Shown: positions 35,368-44,552 of the stretch, piece by piece | Position numbering within the stretch: the stretch's first letter is position 1 | Layout: the number at the start of each line of letters is the position of its first letter | Made by a program: the position numbers and the translations under genes | The notes under the pieces: generated by a model | The model's database searches: none | The model's input: the letters and a program-made list of their open reading frames with translations, nothing else | Told to the model about the DNA's origin: nothing | NCBI RefSeq assembly: GCF_000520975.1 | Contig: NZ_JACB01000017.1 | Coordinates: 90,284 to 154,283, forward strand | Length of the DNA stretch: 64,000 nt | Direction: 5' to 3' | Source: Aquimarina megaterium XH134 | GTDB taxonomy: Bacteria; Bacteroidota; Bacteroidia; Flavobacteriales; Flavobacteriaceae

Positions 35368-36414
35368 TTAATTCTGTATTTCTTTTTTTTCATAACTCGC
35401 CAAATATTTGTTCAACGAAATAAGAATTAATGCCAAAAATAAGACAGTAACAAATACTATAGGCATTAATACAATCTTTTTATTAAAAAAATCATTTACC
35501 AATACTCCTTTATTTGGAAATTCTGAAATAATATTAATGGTATTCTTCGTATTTGCTTTTTCATTATTTAGCTCAATTTTTTCATCCTTTAATTTTCTGG
35601 CTTGATTAAGTAATTCAATCTCTGACACCTGATCTGGTTGGTTTTCAGCTAGATTGATGCTAGTAGTCCCATCAGGTTTTTTAGCTTCTATAATTTTAAT
35701 TTTCTTATAAAATGCCTGTAACTCACTAATCTCTTCCTGTTGTTGTTCTATAATTGAGTCTTTAAGCGCAATATTTCTATCGTTTATCTCTTTCTGAAGT
35801 GTAAAATACTCATTGTTCTCTATAGATTTTACAATTGCTTTCTGGCACTTTTTTGCAATCTCAGGAGATGTTGCTTCTATCTGTATTTTGTGAAATTTTG
35901 CATTGATGTCATTAAAATTTTTTAAATAATCGTCATAATCAACTTTTCTTTGAGATATAGAATCCAATTCACTTATAAACTCACTAAATTGTTTTATTCG
36001 TTGTGTTTGATCAGAAAATGATTCTATCTTAACGTGTCTAATATCCTGAGCTTCTTCTTCATTAATATGTAAAGCTTCTGATAAAGCTTTGTTTTCTCTT
36101 TGCCCAGCTAACTGATTATAAAACTCAATATTATTATATAGTTGTTGAACACTATTAAAATTAGGTTCTATAATCATAGAAGATCTATATACTGATTGGG
36201 ATTTATAATCCAAATATCCTCCTAGTATGGCTCCTATAAATATGGCAATAGTAAATTTAAAAAAATGAACTCTTATAAACTTAAGAAATAAGACAAAAAA
36301 ATGGAAAAGGCTTTTAAAAATATTGCTAATAAACCCGATAAATCTATTGAAGGTATCTCCAATCAATCTAAATAATTCTCCCAAGTCAATTTCTTCTGAA
36401 GTGTTTTCTTTCAT
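35368..36414 (-). CDS. Wzz-like chain-length determinant / polysaccharide copolymerase
   Basis: A 348-residue inner-membrane protein with hydrophobic stretches near residues 35 to 75 and a C-terminal helix near 310 to 335, enclosing a mostly helical, coiled-coil-prone periplasmic domain of about 230 residues. That two-helix topology is the Wzz/PCP plan. The N-terminus (EEIDLGELFRLIGD) matches the start of the second such protein at 40293 (DEIDLMKVFGMIKK), so they are paralogues. It has no cytoplasmic tyrosine kinase (Wzc) domain. It probably sets chain length together with the Wzy candidate. Confidence 0.75.
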   Translation of the reverse strand: MKENTSEEIDLGELFRLIGDTFNRFIGFISNIFKSLFHFFVLFLKFIRVHFFKFTIAIFIGAILGGYLDYKSQSVYRSSMIIEPNFNSVQQLYNNIEFYNQLAGQRENKALSEALHINEEEAQDIRHVKIESFSDQTQRIKQFSEFISELDSISQRKVDYDDYLKNFNDINAKFHKIQIEATSPEIAKKCQKAIVKSIENNEYFTLQKEINDRNIALKDSIIEQQQEEISELQAFYKKIKIIEAKKPDGTTSINLAENQPDQVSEIELLNQARKLKDEKIELNNEKANTKNTINIISEFPNKGVLVNDFFNKKIVLMPIVFVTVLFLALILISLNKYLASYEKKEIQN

Positions 36415-36757
36415 CGTCGTAGGTTAATTTGTTTTAAAGAGCAATCATGCCCAAAAATTGATAAACTTTAAATAAAATTAAATAACATAATATCGCAGAT
36501 TCAAAATCAGGAGAACATGTACAAAAAGTCTCTTATTTATTAGAATCAATGAAATGTTATTATTTTGACGATAGGGTAGGAAAAACGTCAATTATAAAGC
36601 ATTTGTATGTATGCTTTCCCAAAAAAATCAGGTTTTTCTTTTATAATTTAAAAAGAAACTAGAGCAAATTAACAAAAAAAATTAAACAAAAATGAGCGTT
36701 AACATTTTTTTTAACATCAGGTATTTACCTTAAAAAACAAGTGTGCTTTTTATGATA
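36415..36757. other. Intergenic region inside the polysaccharide locus
   Basis: About 340 AT-rich bases between rfbC and the Wzz-like gene, the longest gap inside the locus. I see no open frame worth calling and no exact TAnnTTTG box. A six-base inverted repeat TTGACG/CGTCAA (36565-36570 and 36586-36591) is present but its 15-base loop makes a terminator unlikely. The gap probably carries a promoter for the downstream part of the locus. Confidence 0.5.
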
Positions 36758-37303
36758 TTATAATTTTAAATCTTTTATAAAAGCTAAATCTTTGTCTTTG
36801 TCTGACAATTGAATTTCAGAAGTGTCTAATTTCCAATCAATTGAAAGGTCAGGGTCATTGTATATGATTCCTGATTCTGAAGATTTATGATAATAGTTAT
36901 CACATTTATAGCTAAAAATTGCACTTTCACTCAATGTAATAAATCCATGTGCAAAACCTCTGGGAACGAATAGCTGAAAATTATTATGATCATTTAACAC
37001 AATAGAAAAGTGTTCTTTATATGTTTTAGAATGAGGTCTTAGGTCAACAACCACATCCAATACTTCTCCTTTAACTGCCCTAACCAATTTTGCTTGCGTA
37101 TAGTCACCCGTTTGAAAATGCAACCCTCTAAGCACTCCTCTTTTAGAAATAGATTGGTTATCTTGTATAAAATCGACCTTTAACCCAGTAATTTCTTCAA
37201 ATATTTTTTGATTAAAACTCTCAAAAAAAGAGCCTCTTTTATCATCAAATACTCTGGGTTTAAGGACAAAACATCCGTCAATAAATGTAGATTGAATTTC
37301 CAT
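36758..37303 (-). CDS. rfbC: dTDP-4-dehydrorhamnose 3,5-epimerase
   Basis: A 181-residue RmlC cupin. FIQDNQSISKRGVLRGLHFQ holds the catalytic His region, VVVDLRPHSKTY the base Asp/His area, and FVPRGFAHGFITL the C-terminal part of the active site. It epimerises C3 and C5 of dTDP-4-keto-6-deoxyglucose. One base separates it from the rfbA stop, consistent with an rfbB-rfbA-rfbC unit. Confidence 0.95.
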   Translation of the reverse strand: MEIQSTFIDGCFVLKPRVFDDKRGSFFESFNQKIFEEITGLKVDFIQDNQSISKRGVLRGLHFQTGDYTQAKLVRAVKGEVLDVVVDLRPHSKTYKEHFSIVLNDHNNFQLFVPRGFAHGFITLSESAIFSYKCDNYYHKSSESGIIYNDPDLSIDWKLDTSEIQLSDKDKDLAFIKDLKL

Positions 37304-37304
37304 C

Positions 37305-38162
37305 TTAATCTAGTTGTAATAAATATTTACCATAGCCGCTTTTTAATAATGGTTTTGCTAATTCCTGAAGCTGATTTTTATCAATAAAACCTTTTTTATA
37401 TGCTATTTCTTCTATGGCTCCAATTTTAAGTCCTTGTCGTTCTTCTATAACCTGAACAAATTGACTTGCTTGCATAAGAGAGTTAAATGTTCCTGTGTCT
37501 AACCAGGCTGTACCTTTATCAAGTATGCTTACTTTTAATTTTCCTTGTTGTAGATATACATTGTTTACATCGGTAATTTCTAATTCTCCTCGAGCACTTG
37601 GCATAATGGCTTTGGCAATTTCTACTACTTTATTATCATAAAAGTAAATTCCTGGTACGGCATAATTTGATTTTGGTTGTTTTGGTTTTTCTTCTATCGA
37701 AGTAACTTTTCCATTCTTATCAAAATCAACAACTCCATATCGTTCTGGATCTTGAACATGATATGCATATATAATACCACCATCGGGATCATTATTGTTT
37801 TCTAACAGTTTTTCTAATCCAGATCCATAAAATATATTATCTCCTAGTATTAAGGCTACTTTATCATCGCCAATAAATTTTTCGCCAATAATAAAAGCTT
37901 CTGCTAGTCCATTAGGTTGATCCTGAACAGCATACTCAAATCGACAACCATAGGTTTTGCCATCACCCAATAGTTTTTCGAATAATGGTAAGTCTTGAGG
38001 AGTAGAGATAATTAAAATCTCTCTAATTCCTGCAGCAATCAATGTAGAAAGAGGATAATATATCATTGGTTTGTCATAAACCGGCATTAATTGTTTACTA
38101 ATCGCTAGTGTAAGCGGATGTAAACGTGTTCCCGATCCTCCTGCTAATATTATTCCTTTCAT
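37305..38162 (-). CDS. rfbA: Glucose-1-phosphate thymidylyltransferase
   Basis: The ATG at 38162 gives the canonical start [18 protein letters not shown]; 11 upstream in-frame codons are not conserved. About 285 residues, the RmlA norm. The nucleotide loop LAGGSGTR and metal-binding LGDNIFYG are clear, with [20 protein letters not shown] and AWLDTGTF. It makes dTDP-glucose, the first step to dTDP-rhamnose and a possible source of dTDP-4-amino sugars here. 47 bases separate it from rfbB. Confidence 0.95.
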   Translation of the reverse strand: MKGIILAGGSGTRLHPLTLAISKQLMPVYDKPMIYYPLSTLIAAGIREILIISTPQDLPLFEKLLGDGKTYGCRFEYAVQDQPNGLAEAFIIGEKFIGDDKVALILGDNIFYGSGLEKLLENNNDPDGGIIYAYHVQDPERYGVVDFDKNGKVTSIEEKPKQPKSNYAVPGIYFYDNKVVEIAKAIMPSARGELEITDVNNVYLQQGKLKVSILDKGTAWLDTGTFNSLMQASQFVQVIEERQGLKIGAIEEIAYKKGFIDKNQLQELAKPLLKSGYGKYLLQLD

Positions 38163-38209
38163 TGCTATAATGTATTGTATGAAATAGTCATTCAAATTAT
38201 CAAACGAAA

Positions 38210-39226
38210 CTATTGTTCTTTATATTTTTCTAAATACCAATGTATTGTTTTTTTGATACCTGTTTCAAAATTTTCTTCGGCATCCCATCCCAATTCATTT
38301 TCAATTTTAGAAGCATCAATGGCATATCTAAAATCATGACCAGGTCTGTCTGTAACATACGTAATAAGGTCTTTGTATGATTTAGTAGTACTCCTTGGAA
38401 TTATAGTGTCTAAAATTTCACAAATAGTAGTGGCAATATATATGTTTTCTCTTTCGTTTTTTCCTCCAATATTATAAGTTTCTCCAATTTTCCCAGTACG
38501 TAGTACTAAATCTATTCCTTTACAATGATCCAAAACATATAACCAATCTCTTATATTTTTACCATCACCATATATAGGTATATTTTCTTCATTAATAGCT
38601 TTTCTAATGATAGTTGGGATCAGTTTTTCATTATGCTGTCTAGGACCATAATTATTTGAGCAGTTTGTTGTTACCACTGGTAAGCCATAGGTGTGAAAGT
38701 AACTACGAACTAACATATCAGAAGACGCTTTTGAGGCACTATATGGGCTATTTGGTGCATAAGGTGTTTCTTCGGTAAAAAGGCCTGTTTTTCCTAAGGT
38801 ACCGTAGACCTCATCTGTAGAAATATGTAAAAAGCGAGCGTGTTCAAATTCTAACTTTGGTTGATTTGGAGCTTTCATCCATGTCTGATATGCAGCTTGT
38901 AACAAATTAAAAGTCCCGACAATATTGGTCTCAATAAATGCTTTTGGGCCTTCAATAGAGTTATCAACATGAGATTCTGCAGCAAAATGAACTACGGTAT
39001 CAATATTATGTTCTATAAAAACTTTTTCAACCACACTCCAATCACAGATATTTCCTTTTATAAAAGTATAATTTGTGTCATTTTGGACTTCAATATTAGC
39101 AAGATCAGCAGCATAGGTTAATGCATCAAGATTGATAATTTTTGAATCATCATTTTTTGAAATAAGGTTCACAAAATTCGACCCTATAAATCCTGCACCT
39201 CCAGTTATTAATATGTTTCCCTTCAT
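38210..39226 (-). CDS. rfbB: dTDP-glucose 4,6-dehydratase
   Basis: A 338-residue extended SDR with [10 protein letters not shown] for [15 protein letters not shown], the catalytic STDEVYG (Asp/Glu pair) and [12 protein letters not shown] (Tyr/Lys), and [14 protein letters not shown]. It makes dTDP-4-keto-6-deoxyglucose, the branch point for rhamnose (RfbC, RfbD) and possibly for a 4-amino sugar through the DegT enzyme at 23811. Six bases separate it from manA. Confidence 0.95.
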   Translation of the reverse strand: MKGNILITGGAGFIGSNFVNLISKNDDSKIINLDALTYAADLANIEVQNDTNYTFIKGNICDWSVVEKVFIEHNIDTVVHFAAESHVDNSIEGPKAFIETNIVGTFNLLQAAYQTWMKAPNQPKLEFEHARFLHISTDEVYGTLGKTGLFTEETPYAPNSPYSASKASSDMLVRSYFHTYGLPVVTTNCSNNYGPRQHNEKLIPTIIRKAINEENIPIYGDGKNIRDWLYVLDHCKGIDLVLRTGKIGETYNIGGKNERENIYIATTICEILDTIIPRSTTKSYKDLITYVTDRPGHDFRYAIDASKIENELGWDAEENFETGIKKTIHWYLEKYKEQ

Positions 39227-39232
39227 AATATA

Positions 39233-40204
39233 TTAGATATAAACTTCTAATAATTTCATCCCTTGACTATTGCTTATAATTTGTAAGTTTTCAATTTCAG
39301 CTGGAATCAATATTGTTTCACCAAATGAGATACTTGTAGAATTATCATCGATTCTTATTTCACCACTTCCTTCAACACACATCAAGATTTTAAACGAATC
39401 TAGGTGTTTGTAATCTCTTTTTAAATCATGATTAATTTCAAGTGTATTTGTTGTGAAATATGTGCCAGAAATAAGGTTATTAATTTGGTTTTTATCCTTT
39501 TCGTATTCTAATTTAAAAGATCTATCTCCTTTAAAATCCAGTGCATCCAATGCCAGATCTGTATGTAATTCTCTTTCATTTCCATTACTGTCTTTTCTAT
39601 CCCAATCATAAACTCTATACGTAATATCTGACGTTTGTTGAATTTCAGCAATCAATGATCCTTTTCCAATTGCGTGTATTCTTCCCGCTTTAATAAAATA
39701 ACTGTCTCCTTTTGAAATGTTTTCAAAATTCAGCAATTCTGTAATTTTCCCTTCTTTCAGGAACGTTTCATATTCATCTTTTGTGGTATCTTTATTAAAA
39801 CCAACAATTAACTTCGCATCAGAATCAGCTTGAACAACGTACCACATTTCAGTTTTTCCAAAAGAATTATGACGTTTCTTTGCCAATACATCGTTTGGAT
39901 GCAATTGAACAGATAAGTCCTCTTTGGCATCGATATACTTAATTAACAAAGGAAATTGATCCCCAAATTCTTGATATACTTTATTACCTAATAAATCTTC
40001 TTTATACTCCTTAATTAGGTGATCTAGTTTTTCTCCTTCTAACTTCCCATTAGATACTACTGAAATATCATCACCCACCGTTGATATTTCCCAACTTTCA
40101 CCAGTATTCTCATCTATTATAGGTTTATTAAGAATAGTTTTTAATTTATTCCCTCCCCATATTTTTTCTTTTAGAATTGGTCGAAATTTTAAAGGATATA
40201 GCAT
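39233..40204 (-). CDS. manA: Type I mannose-6-phosphate isomerase
   Basis: A 323-residue cupin-type zinc isomerase. LSVQLHPNDVLAKKRH holds two metal ligands and GKTEMWYVV another; KAGRIHAIGKGSLIAEIQQ completes the site, the layout of short bacterial ManA (YvyI-like). It interconverts fructose-6-P and mannose-6-P, feeding mannose-derived precursors; no GDP-mannose genes are in view. It begins the run that continues into rfbB and lies 88 bases after a Wzz-like gene. Confidence 0.9.
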   Translation of the reverse strand: MLYPLKFRPILKEKIWGGNKLKTILNKPIIDENTGESWEISTVGDDISVVSNGKLEGEKLDHLIKEYKEDLLGNKVYQEFGDQFPLLIKYIDAKEDLSVQLHPNDVLAKKRHNSFGKTEMWYVVQADSDAKLIVGFNKDTTKDEYETFLKEGKITELLNFENISKGDSYFIKAGRIHAIGKGSLIAEIQQTSDITYRVYDWDRKDSNGNERELHTDLALDALDFKGDRSFKLEYEKDKNQINNLISGTYFTTNTLEINHDLKRDYKHLDSFKILMCVEGSGEIRIDDNSTSISFGETILIPAEIENLQIISNSQGMKLLEVYI

Positions 40205-40292
40205 AATTATTGCTTTTTATTAGTTCTTTCATAGGTTTTGACAAGGCATACTTCCTAAAAGAACAAGTATTAAAAATTGTAAAAATCTATTA

Positions 40293-41291
40293 TTATTCGT
40301 CTTTAACAAATTCTTTTATCTCTGCATTCAAATATCGAAGAAAGTAGAATAAAGAAACCAGTCCTATAAGAAGTAGTGGGGTTATAAACATCATACGGTT
40401 GAATAGTTTTTTGCGTTTTGAGATAACGTCTCCATAGTCGACAAAAGAAAACATTTCTTTGTCAAGAATCAAAGCACGTTCCTGGTCATTAATCAACTCT
40501 ATTAAAAGTTCTTTCTTTTGTAACAGAGAGGCTATAGAAACCATAGGCAATTCTGATCCTGAGGAAATAATAATGGCTTCGTTTTCTGCCTTTAATGGTG
40601 ATTTTTCCAAATTACTCAAATACGTATCAATAAATTGTAATGATTTCTTATTTCGTTCTATATCAATTTTGTTTTGTTTAAGTGTAAGATCCGATATTTC
40701 TGTATAATATTGATTTGATTTAATATATCCTAAAATAGACGAAATCATTTTACTATTATACTCATTTTTTTTGTTGAAATTAATAGTGAGTTTATGATGT
40801 TTATAAAAATCTCTAAACCCTTCTTCTTCTAATTTACCTTCTTCATATGCTGTCATTATATCTTTAAAAAAATCTCTATTTTTATATCGCTCTTGTAAAT
40901 TATCCAAAACATCTGTGCCTTTTATCACGGGTTCAATAGAGATTTTTTTTATGTTTTTAGCATGATCCAAGTTAATTCCTAGATTCTTAAGAAAATTATC
41001 GTCTTGAAAATTATTTCCCAACTCTTCTATAAAATCATAAATATACTTTGCACTATTATATTTTGGTTCGATTATAATTTCTTGTATATGAATATCTTTT
41101 TCACCTTGATTTTGATCTAGTAAAAAACCCGTAACCCCGCCAATAGCAAACAAAATAAAAAATAAAATCCATTTTTTTTTATAGAATACAACTACAGAAA
41201 TAATCAATCTTAAAAAAATTTTAAAACCCTTCTTGATCATTCCAAAAACTTTCATTAAATCTATTTCGTCATTGTAATTTTCATTACCCAT
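40293..41291 (-). CDS. Wzz-like chain-length determinant / polysaccharide copolymerase
   Basis: A 332-residue membrane protein paralogous to the one at 35368. The N-terminal helix region (about 25 to 65: VVVFYKKKWILFFILFAIGG) and a C-terminal helix (about 293 to 315) flank a helical periplasmic domain rich in Lys/Glu. A matching acidic start (DEIDLMKVFGMI) and the phrase IIIEPKYNSAKYIYDFIEE parallel MIIEPNFNSVQQLYNNIEF in the paralogue. No kinase domain. Two different PCP proteins could act as one mixed complex or serve two polysaccharides. It lies five bases after the DUF6909-like gene. Confidence 0.72.
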   Translation of the reverse strand: MGNENYNDEIDLMKVFGMIKKGFKIFLRLIISVVVFYKKKWILFFILFAIGGVTGFLLDQNQGEKDIHIQEIIIEPKYNSAKYIYDFIEELGNNFQDDNFLKNLGINLDHAKNIKKISIEPVIKGTDVLDNLQERYKNRDFFKDIMTAYEEGKLEEEGFRDFYKHHKLTINFNKKNEYNSKMISSILGYIKSNQYYTEISDLTLKQNKIDIERNKKSLQFIDTYLSNLEKSPLKAENEAIIISSGSELPMVSIASLLQKKELLIELINDQERALILDKEMFSFVDYGDVISKRKKLFNRMMFITPLLLIGLVSLFYFLRYLNAEIKEFVKDE

Positions 41292-41296
41292 AATTA

Positions 41297-42991
41297 CTAT
41301 CTTTCTTTAAATATTTGTTCTATTATTTTTTCAGTTATTAGGTATGTTGGTTTTACTCCTGTAGTCCCTAAGCCTCCAGAAGCTAATGTACTCCCTGTTT
41401 CTAAGGGGTTATCTGAAGCATAATAAGCGTATCGTACTTTTACTTTTGGGCTGATACTACCTCTAAGTTTAGAAGCTGATTGTATCGCCTTTTGATAATG
41501 TGCTCCTTCCATTTCCAGTCCAATTACATTCCAGGTAGAATCATGAAAAAACTTCAGAATATCTCTATTTTGCAAAGAGGTTCCTAGAACTGTAATCATT
41601 GCTCCGTCATAGATATCAATGCCATGTCCTTCTAATTCTTTCTTTTTTAACTGATTTTTAAACGGGTAATTATCTGCTGTCCCTTCAAAAACATGAGCAG
41701 ATGGTATCATAATATCTCCTTTTCCTCCTTCAAGAATGCCCGCTTTACCCATAATAGAAATAGATTTAACATCAATATGTGTTTTGGCTCCCTGGGTAGT
41801 TATATATGGTTTTAATAGCTCATCCATCGTCTCATATGCCTGTTCTCCAAATGCATAATCCATTACGATAATTACAGGTTTATCACTATCTTCGATATCT
41901 ACTATTAGGTTTTTATATTCACAATCTGCATATTGAGCAGTATCAAATATCTGTACATTTATATTTGCTCCACTTTGATCTTCTATATAAGTCATTCCTT
42001 TTTGCAAGGCTAACTTTCGTACTTTTGCTCTTAGTTTGTCATTTTTATTATCACTTAATGACTCATAAACGTCAAAAATACTTTTATCTTTCAACTCATT
42101 TTTTAAAGCAACAGAAGCATATAATGTATTCATTACACTATGCATATTAGCACTAATGATGTGAATTGGGCGATCAAGTAAATTTAATTCTTCTAATTTG
42201 TTTTTAATCGTATTTGCCCAAATCTCTCCATGAATATGATGGCCCAATCTTTCTCTTAATACTGGACTAAAGGTTACGATTCTCTTTTCATCTTCAATTG
42301 ATTCTTCTATCGCCAGCTTACCCAGCCAATAAATAATATCTAAAAACCGCTCTTTGTTTTCTGGGCAAGAAAAACTACCATATACAGAAGAAACTTCTTC
42401 AAAGGTTCTTCCTAAAATATTAGCTGTATGGGTCAAAGCGACTTCTCTTTCGGCTTTGGTTAAATCTTTTTTAGACGCTACAGCTTTTTCTAATTTTTGC
42501 CAATCTCTGGTAACATTACCCTGCTCATTAATCACTACTCGATTCATGATCTTATGTGATTCTATAAATAAAAAGGTAAGGTGCGTAAGAATATCATATA
42601 TTTCTGATCGCCCTCTGGTAATCTCGATATTCATTTGCTCATCATCTATACGATAGCAGTTCCTACGTCTTTTGGGAGGTACTATAGCTTTAAAGTGAGA
42701 GTTTTTATATCCTTCGTCACTTGTTAAGTTAATATATCGGCATTCTTCAATACCAAATGGTAAGCGATCAATAACATAGAGTAATCCATTAAGTTCTACT
42801 TTTTCTTCTGCGACAGAGCCATAAATCTCTGGGCGAAGTATTAACAATGCCTCTCTAAGCGTATCTCCAGAAACTCCCATGGGTTTATAAAAACCTCTAT
42901 TAAATAGATGGCGCATAGTTATGTACATGCGTTCAATTGCGCTAGAGCTTTCCTGAGCTCTTGTTCTTCCTTGTAATATAAGATTTGCCAT
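41297..42991 (-). CDS. DUF6909-like protein with nucleoside-phosphorylase-like C-terminus
   Basis: A 564-residue cytoplasmic protein that I recognise as a Bacteroidota-specific family (I believe DUF6909) without known function. The N-terminal half is Arg/Glu-rich and helical (SSAIERMYITMRHLF, YRIDDEQMNIEITRGRSEIY). The C-terminal part contains GLEMEGAHY (about 491 to 499) and YYASDNP (about 524 to 529), which recall the EMEAA and SD motifs of purine nucleoside phosphorylase/MTA nucleosidase enzymes, plus VLGTSLQNRD. A nucleoside-binding or hydrolysing role is therefore possible but unproven. It starts after its own candidate -7 box and leads directly into a Wzz-like gene. Confidence 0.7.
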   Translation of the reverse strand: MANLILQGRTRAQESSSAIERMYITMRHLFNRGFYKPMGVSGDTLREALLILRPEIYGSVAEEKVELNGLLYVIDRLPFGIEECRYINLTSDEGYKNSHFKAIVPPKRRRNCYRIDDEQMNIEITRGRSEIYDILTHLTFLFIESHKIMNRVVINEQGNVTRDWQKLEKAVASKKDLTKAEREVALTHTANILGRTFEEVSSVYGSFSCPENKERFLDIIYWLGKLAIEESIEDEKRIVTFSPVLRERLGHHIHGEIWANTIKNKLEELNLLDRPIHIISANMHSVMNTLYASVALKNELKDKSIFDVYESLSDNKNDKLRAKVRKLALQKGMTYIEDQSGANINVQIFDTAQYADCEYKNLIVDIEDSDKPVIIVMDYAFGEQAYETMDELLKPYITTQGAKTHIDVKSISIMGKAGILEGGKGDIMIPSAHVFEGTADNYPFKNQLKKKELEGHGIDIYDGAMITVLGTSLQNRDILKFFHDSTWNVIGLEMEGAHYQKAIQSASKLRGSISPKVKVRYAYYASDNPLETGSTLASGGLGTTGVKPTYLITEKIIEQIFKER

Positions 42992-43004
42992 AAATTTTTC
43001 CTAG

Positions 43005-43012
43005 CAAATATA
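43005..43012 (-). promoter_or_regulatory. Candidate flavobacterial -7 promoter box
   Basis: CAAATATA on the plus strand gives TATATTTG on the minus strand, a full TAnnTTTG match. It predicts a transcript start only about 10 bases before the ATG at 42991 and marks the probable start of the polysaccharide transcription unit. No clean -33 TTG was found at the usual spacing. Confidence 0.45.
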
Positions 43013-43046
43013 AGTATACTAACTGAACATTAAAATTCAATTAGGA

Positions 43047-44546
43047 CTATTTGTCTATTATAGTTGTGAGTACATCTACTATATTTCTATCATTAGAAAG
43101 TCTTGGAAGTTTATTTTGCCCTCCTAGTTTACCTACAGATTTCATATAATCTTTAAATCCGTCTTTAGAAACTGGAGTTATTTTTAATGTCCTCAATATT
43201 TTTCCCTCGATCAAATCATTATAATATGAATTCTGTTTTCGCAACGAATTCTCAATTTCTAAAGCTAATTTCCCCGTATCTTCTGGAGTTTCTAGAAATT
43301 CTATAAACCATTCGTGATAGGGCAATTCACCTTGATCTGGATTAACTTGTGGTGCTACAGTAAAATCATTAATCATTATCCCGGTGGCTTCTATACCATC
43401 TTTAATTGCCTGATCAACTTCTTTACCAATCACATGTTCTCCGAATGCTGAAATAAAATGCTTTATTCTACCAGAAACAATTACTCTATAAGGTGATGTG
43501 TTTGTAAACAATACTGTATCTCCAATATTATATGCCCATAACCCAGCATTAGTAGAAACCAGCATTACATAATTTACTCCTATTTCGACCTCACCAATAG
43601 TTAATCTCTTTGGATTTTCTTCAAAAAACTCATCTGCCTTTACAAACTCATAAAACATCCCCGAATCCAGTTGCAAAAGCATTCCTTTTTCATTCTGGCT
43701 GTCCTGAAATGCAAAAAACCCTTCTGAAGCCGGATACAATTCGATACCTGCTACTTTTCTGCCAATTAATTTTTCAAATGTAGCTTTATAAGGTTCAAAA
43801 TTTACACCACCGTATATAAAGAGTTCGAAGCCTTTAAAAAGTTCTCCTATAGTTTTATTTGTCTTTTGCTGTAGTTTTTCAAAATACATTTGTACCCATG
43901 GCGGAATACCACTTATCACACTCATATTCTGATGTACTGTCTCTTCAACAATAGCATCGACTTTTTGTTCCCAATCTTCAATACAATTAGTTTCCCAACT
44001 AGGCATTCTATTTTTTTGAAGGTATTTTGGTACATAATGCGCTACTATTCCTGAGAGTCTTCCTAATAATATTCCATTCTTTTCACTCATCTCTGGACTC
44101 CCCTGAAGAAATATCATCTTACCATCTACAAAATCTGCTTTTTTGGTTTCTTCAATATAGCATAAAATCGCGTTACGAGCCGCTCTAATATGAGTAGGCA
44201 TAGAGTCCTTGGTAAGAGGAATATACTTTGCGCCACTTGTAGTTCCCGATGTCTTCGCAAAATATAATGGTTTTCCTGGCCAAAGTACATCATTCTCGCC
44301 AGCTACAACACGATTTACATATGATTTTAATTCTTCATAATCTCGTATGGGGACATTTTGTGTAAAGTCTGAATATGTTTTTATATCCTGAAAATTATGA
44401 TCTTTACCAAAGGCCGTGTTTTTTGCTTTTTCTATAAGGTCTGCAAAAACTTGTTCTTGAGTTTTTATTGGGTTTGATGCCCATTTATTAATTTTTTTGC
44501 GAATTCGCTTAGCAAATACTTTAGCTCCTAATGTTTTTAAGGACAT
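43047..44546 (-). CDS. GH3 auxin-responsive promoter family protein (acyl-adenylating ligase)
   Basis: A 499-residue member of the GH3 branch of adenylate-forming enzymes. The phosphate loop is KTSGTTSGAKYIPLT near residues 98 to 112, and later blocks YPASEGFFAFQ and YNIGDTVLFT belong to the nucleotide site. Plant GH3 proteins join amino acids to acyl acids; bacterial members are common in Flavobacteria and mostly uncharacterised. Six bases separate it from the M23 peptidase upstream, so the two form one unit. Substrate is unknown. Confidence 0.9.
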   Translation of the reverse strand: MSLKTLGAKVFAKRIRKKINKWASNPIKTQEQVFADLIEKAKNTAFGKDHNFQDIKTYSDFTQNVPIRDYEELKSYVNRVVAGENDVLWPGKPLYFAKTSGTTSGAKYIPLTKDSMPTHIRAARNAILCYIEETKKADFVDGKMIFLQGSPEMSEKNGILLGRLSGIVAHYVPKYLQKNRMPSWETNCIEDWEQKVDAIVEETVHQNMSVISGIPPWVQMYFEKLQQKTNKTIGELFKGFELFIYGGVNFEPYKATFEKLIGRKVAGIELYPASEGFFAFQDSQNEKGMLLQLDSGMFYEFVKADEFFEENPKRLTIGEVEIGVNYVMLVSTNAGLWAYNIGDTVLFTNTSPYRVIVSGRIKHFISAFGEHVIGKEVDQAIKDGIEATGIMINDFTVAPQVNPDQGELPYHEWFIEFLETPEDTGKLALEIENSLRKQNSYYNDLIEGKILRTLKITPVSKDGFKDYMKSVGKLGGQNKLPRLSNDRNIVDVLTTIIDK

Positions 44547-44552
44547 AGATAA

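Noticed and set aside
36565..36591. Inverted repeat TTGACG/CGTCAA as terminator or operator
   Set aside because: The stem is only six bases with a 15-base loop and has no T run; no second copy was noticed.
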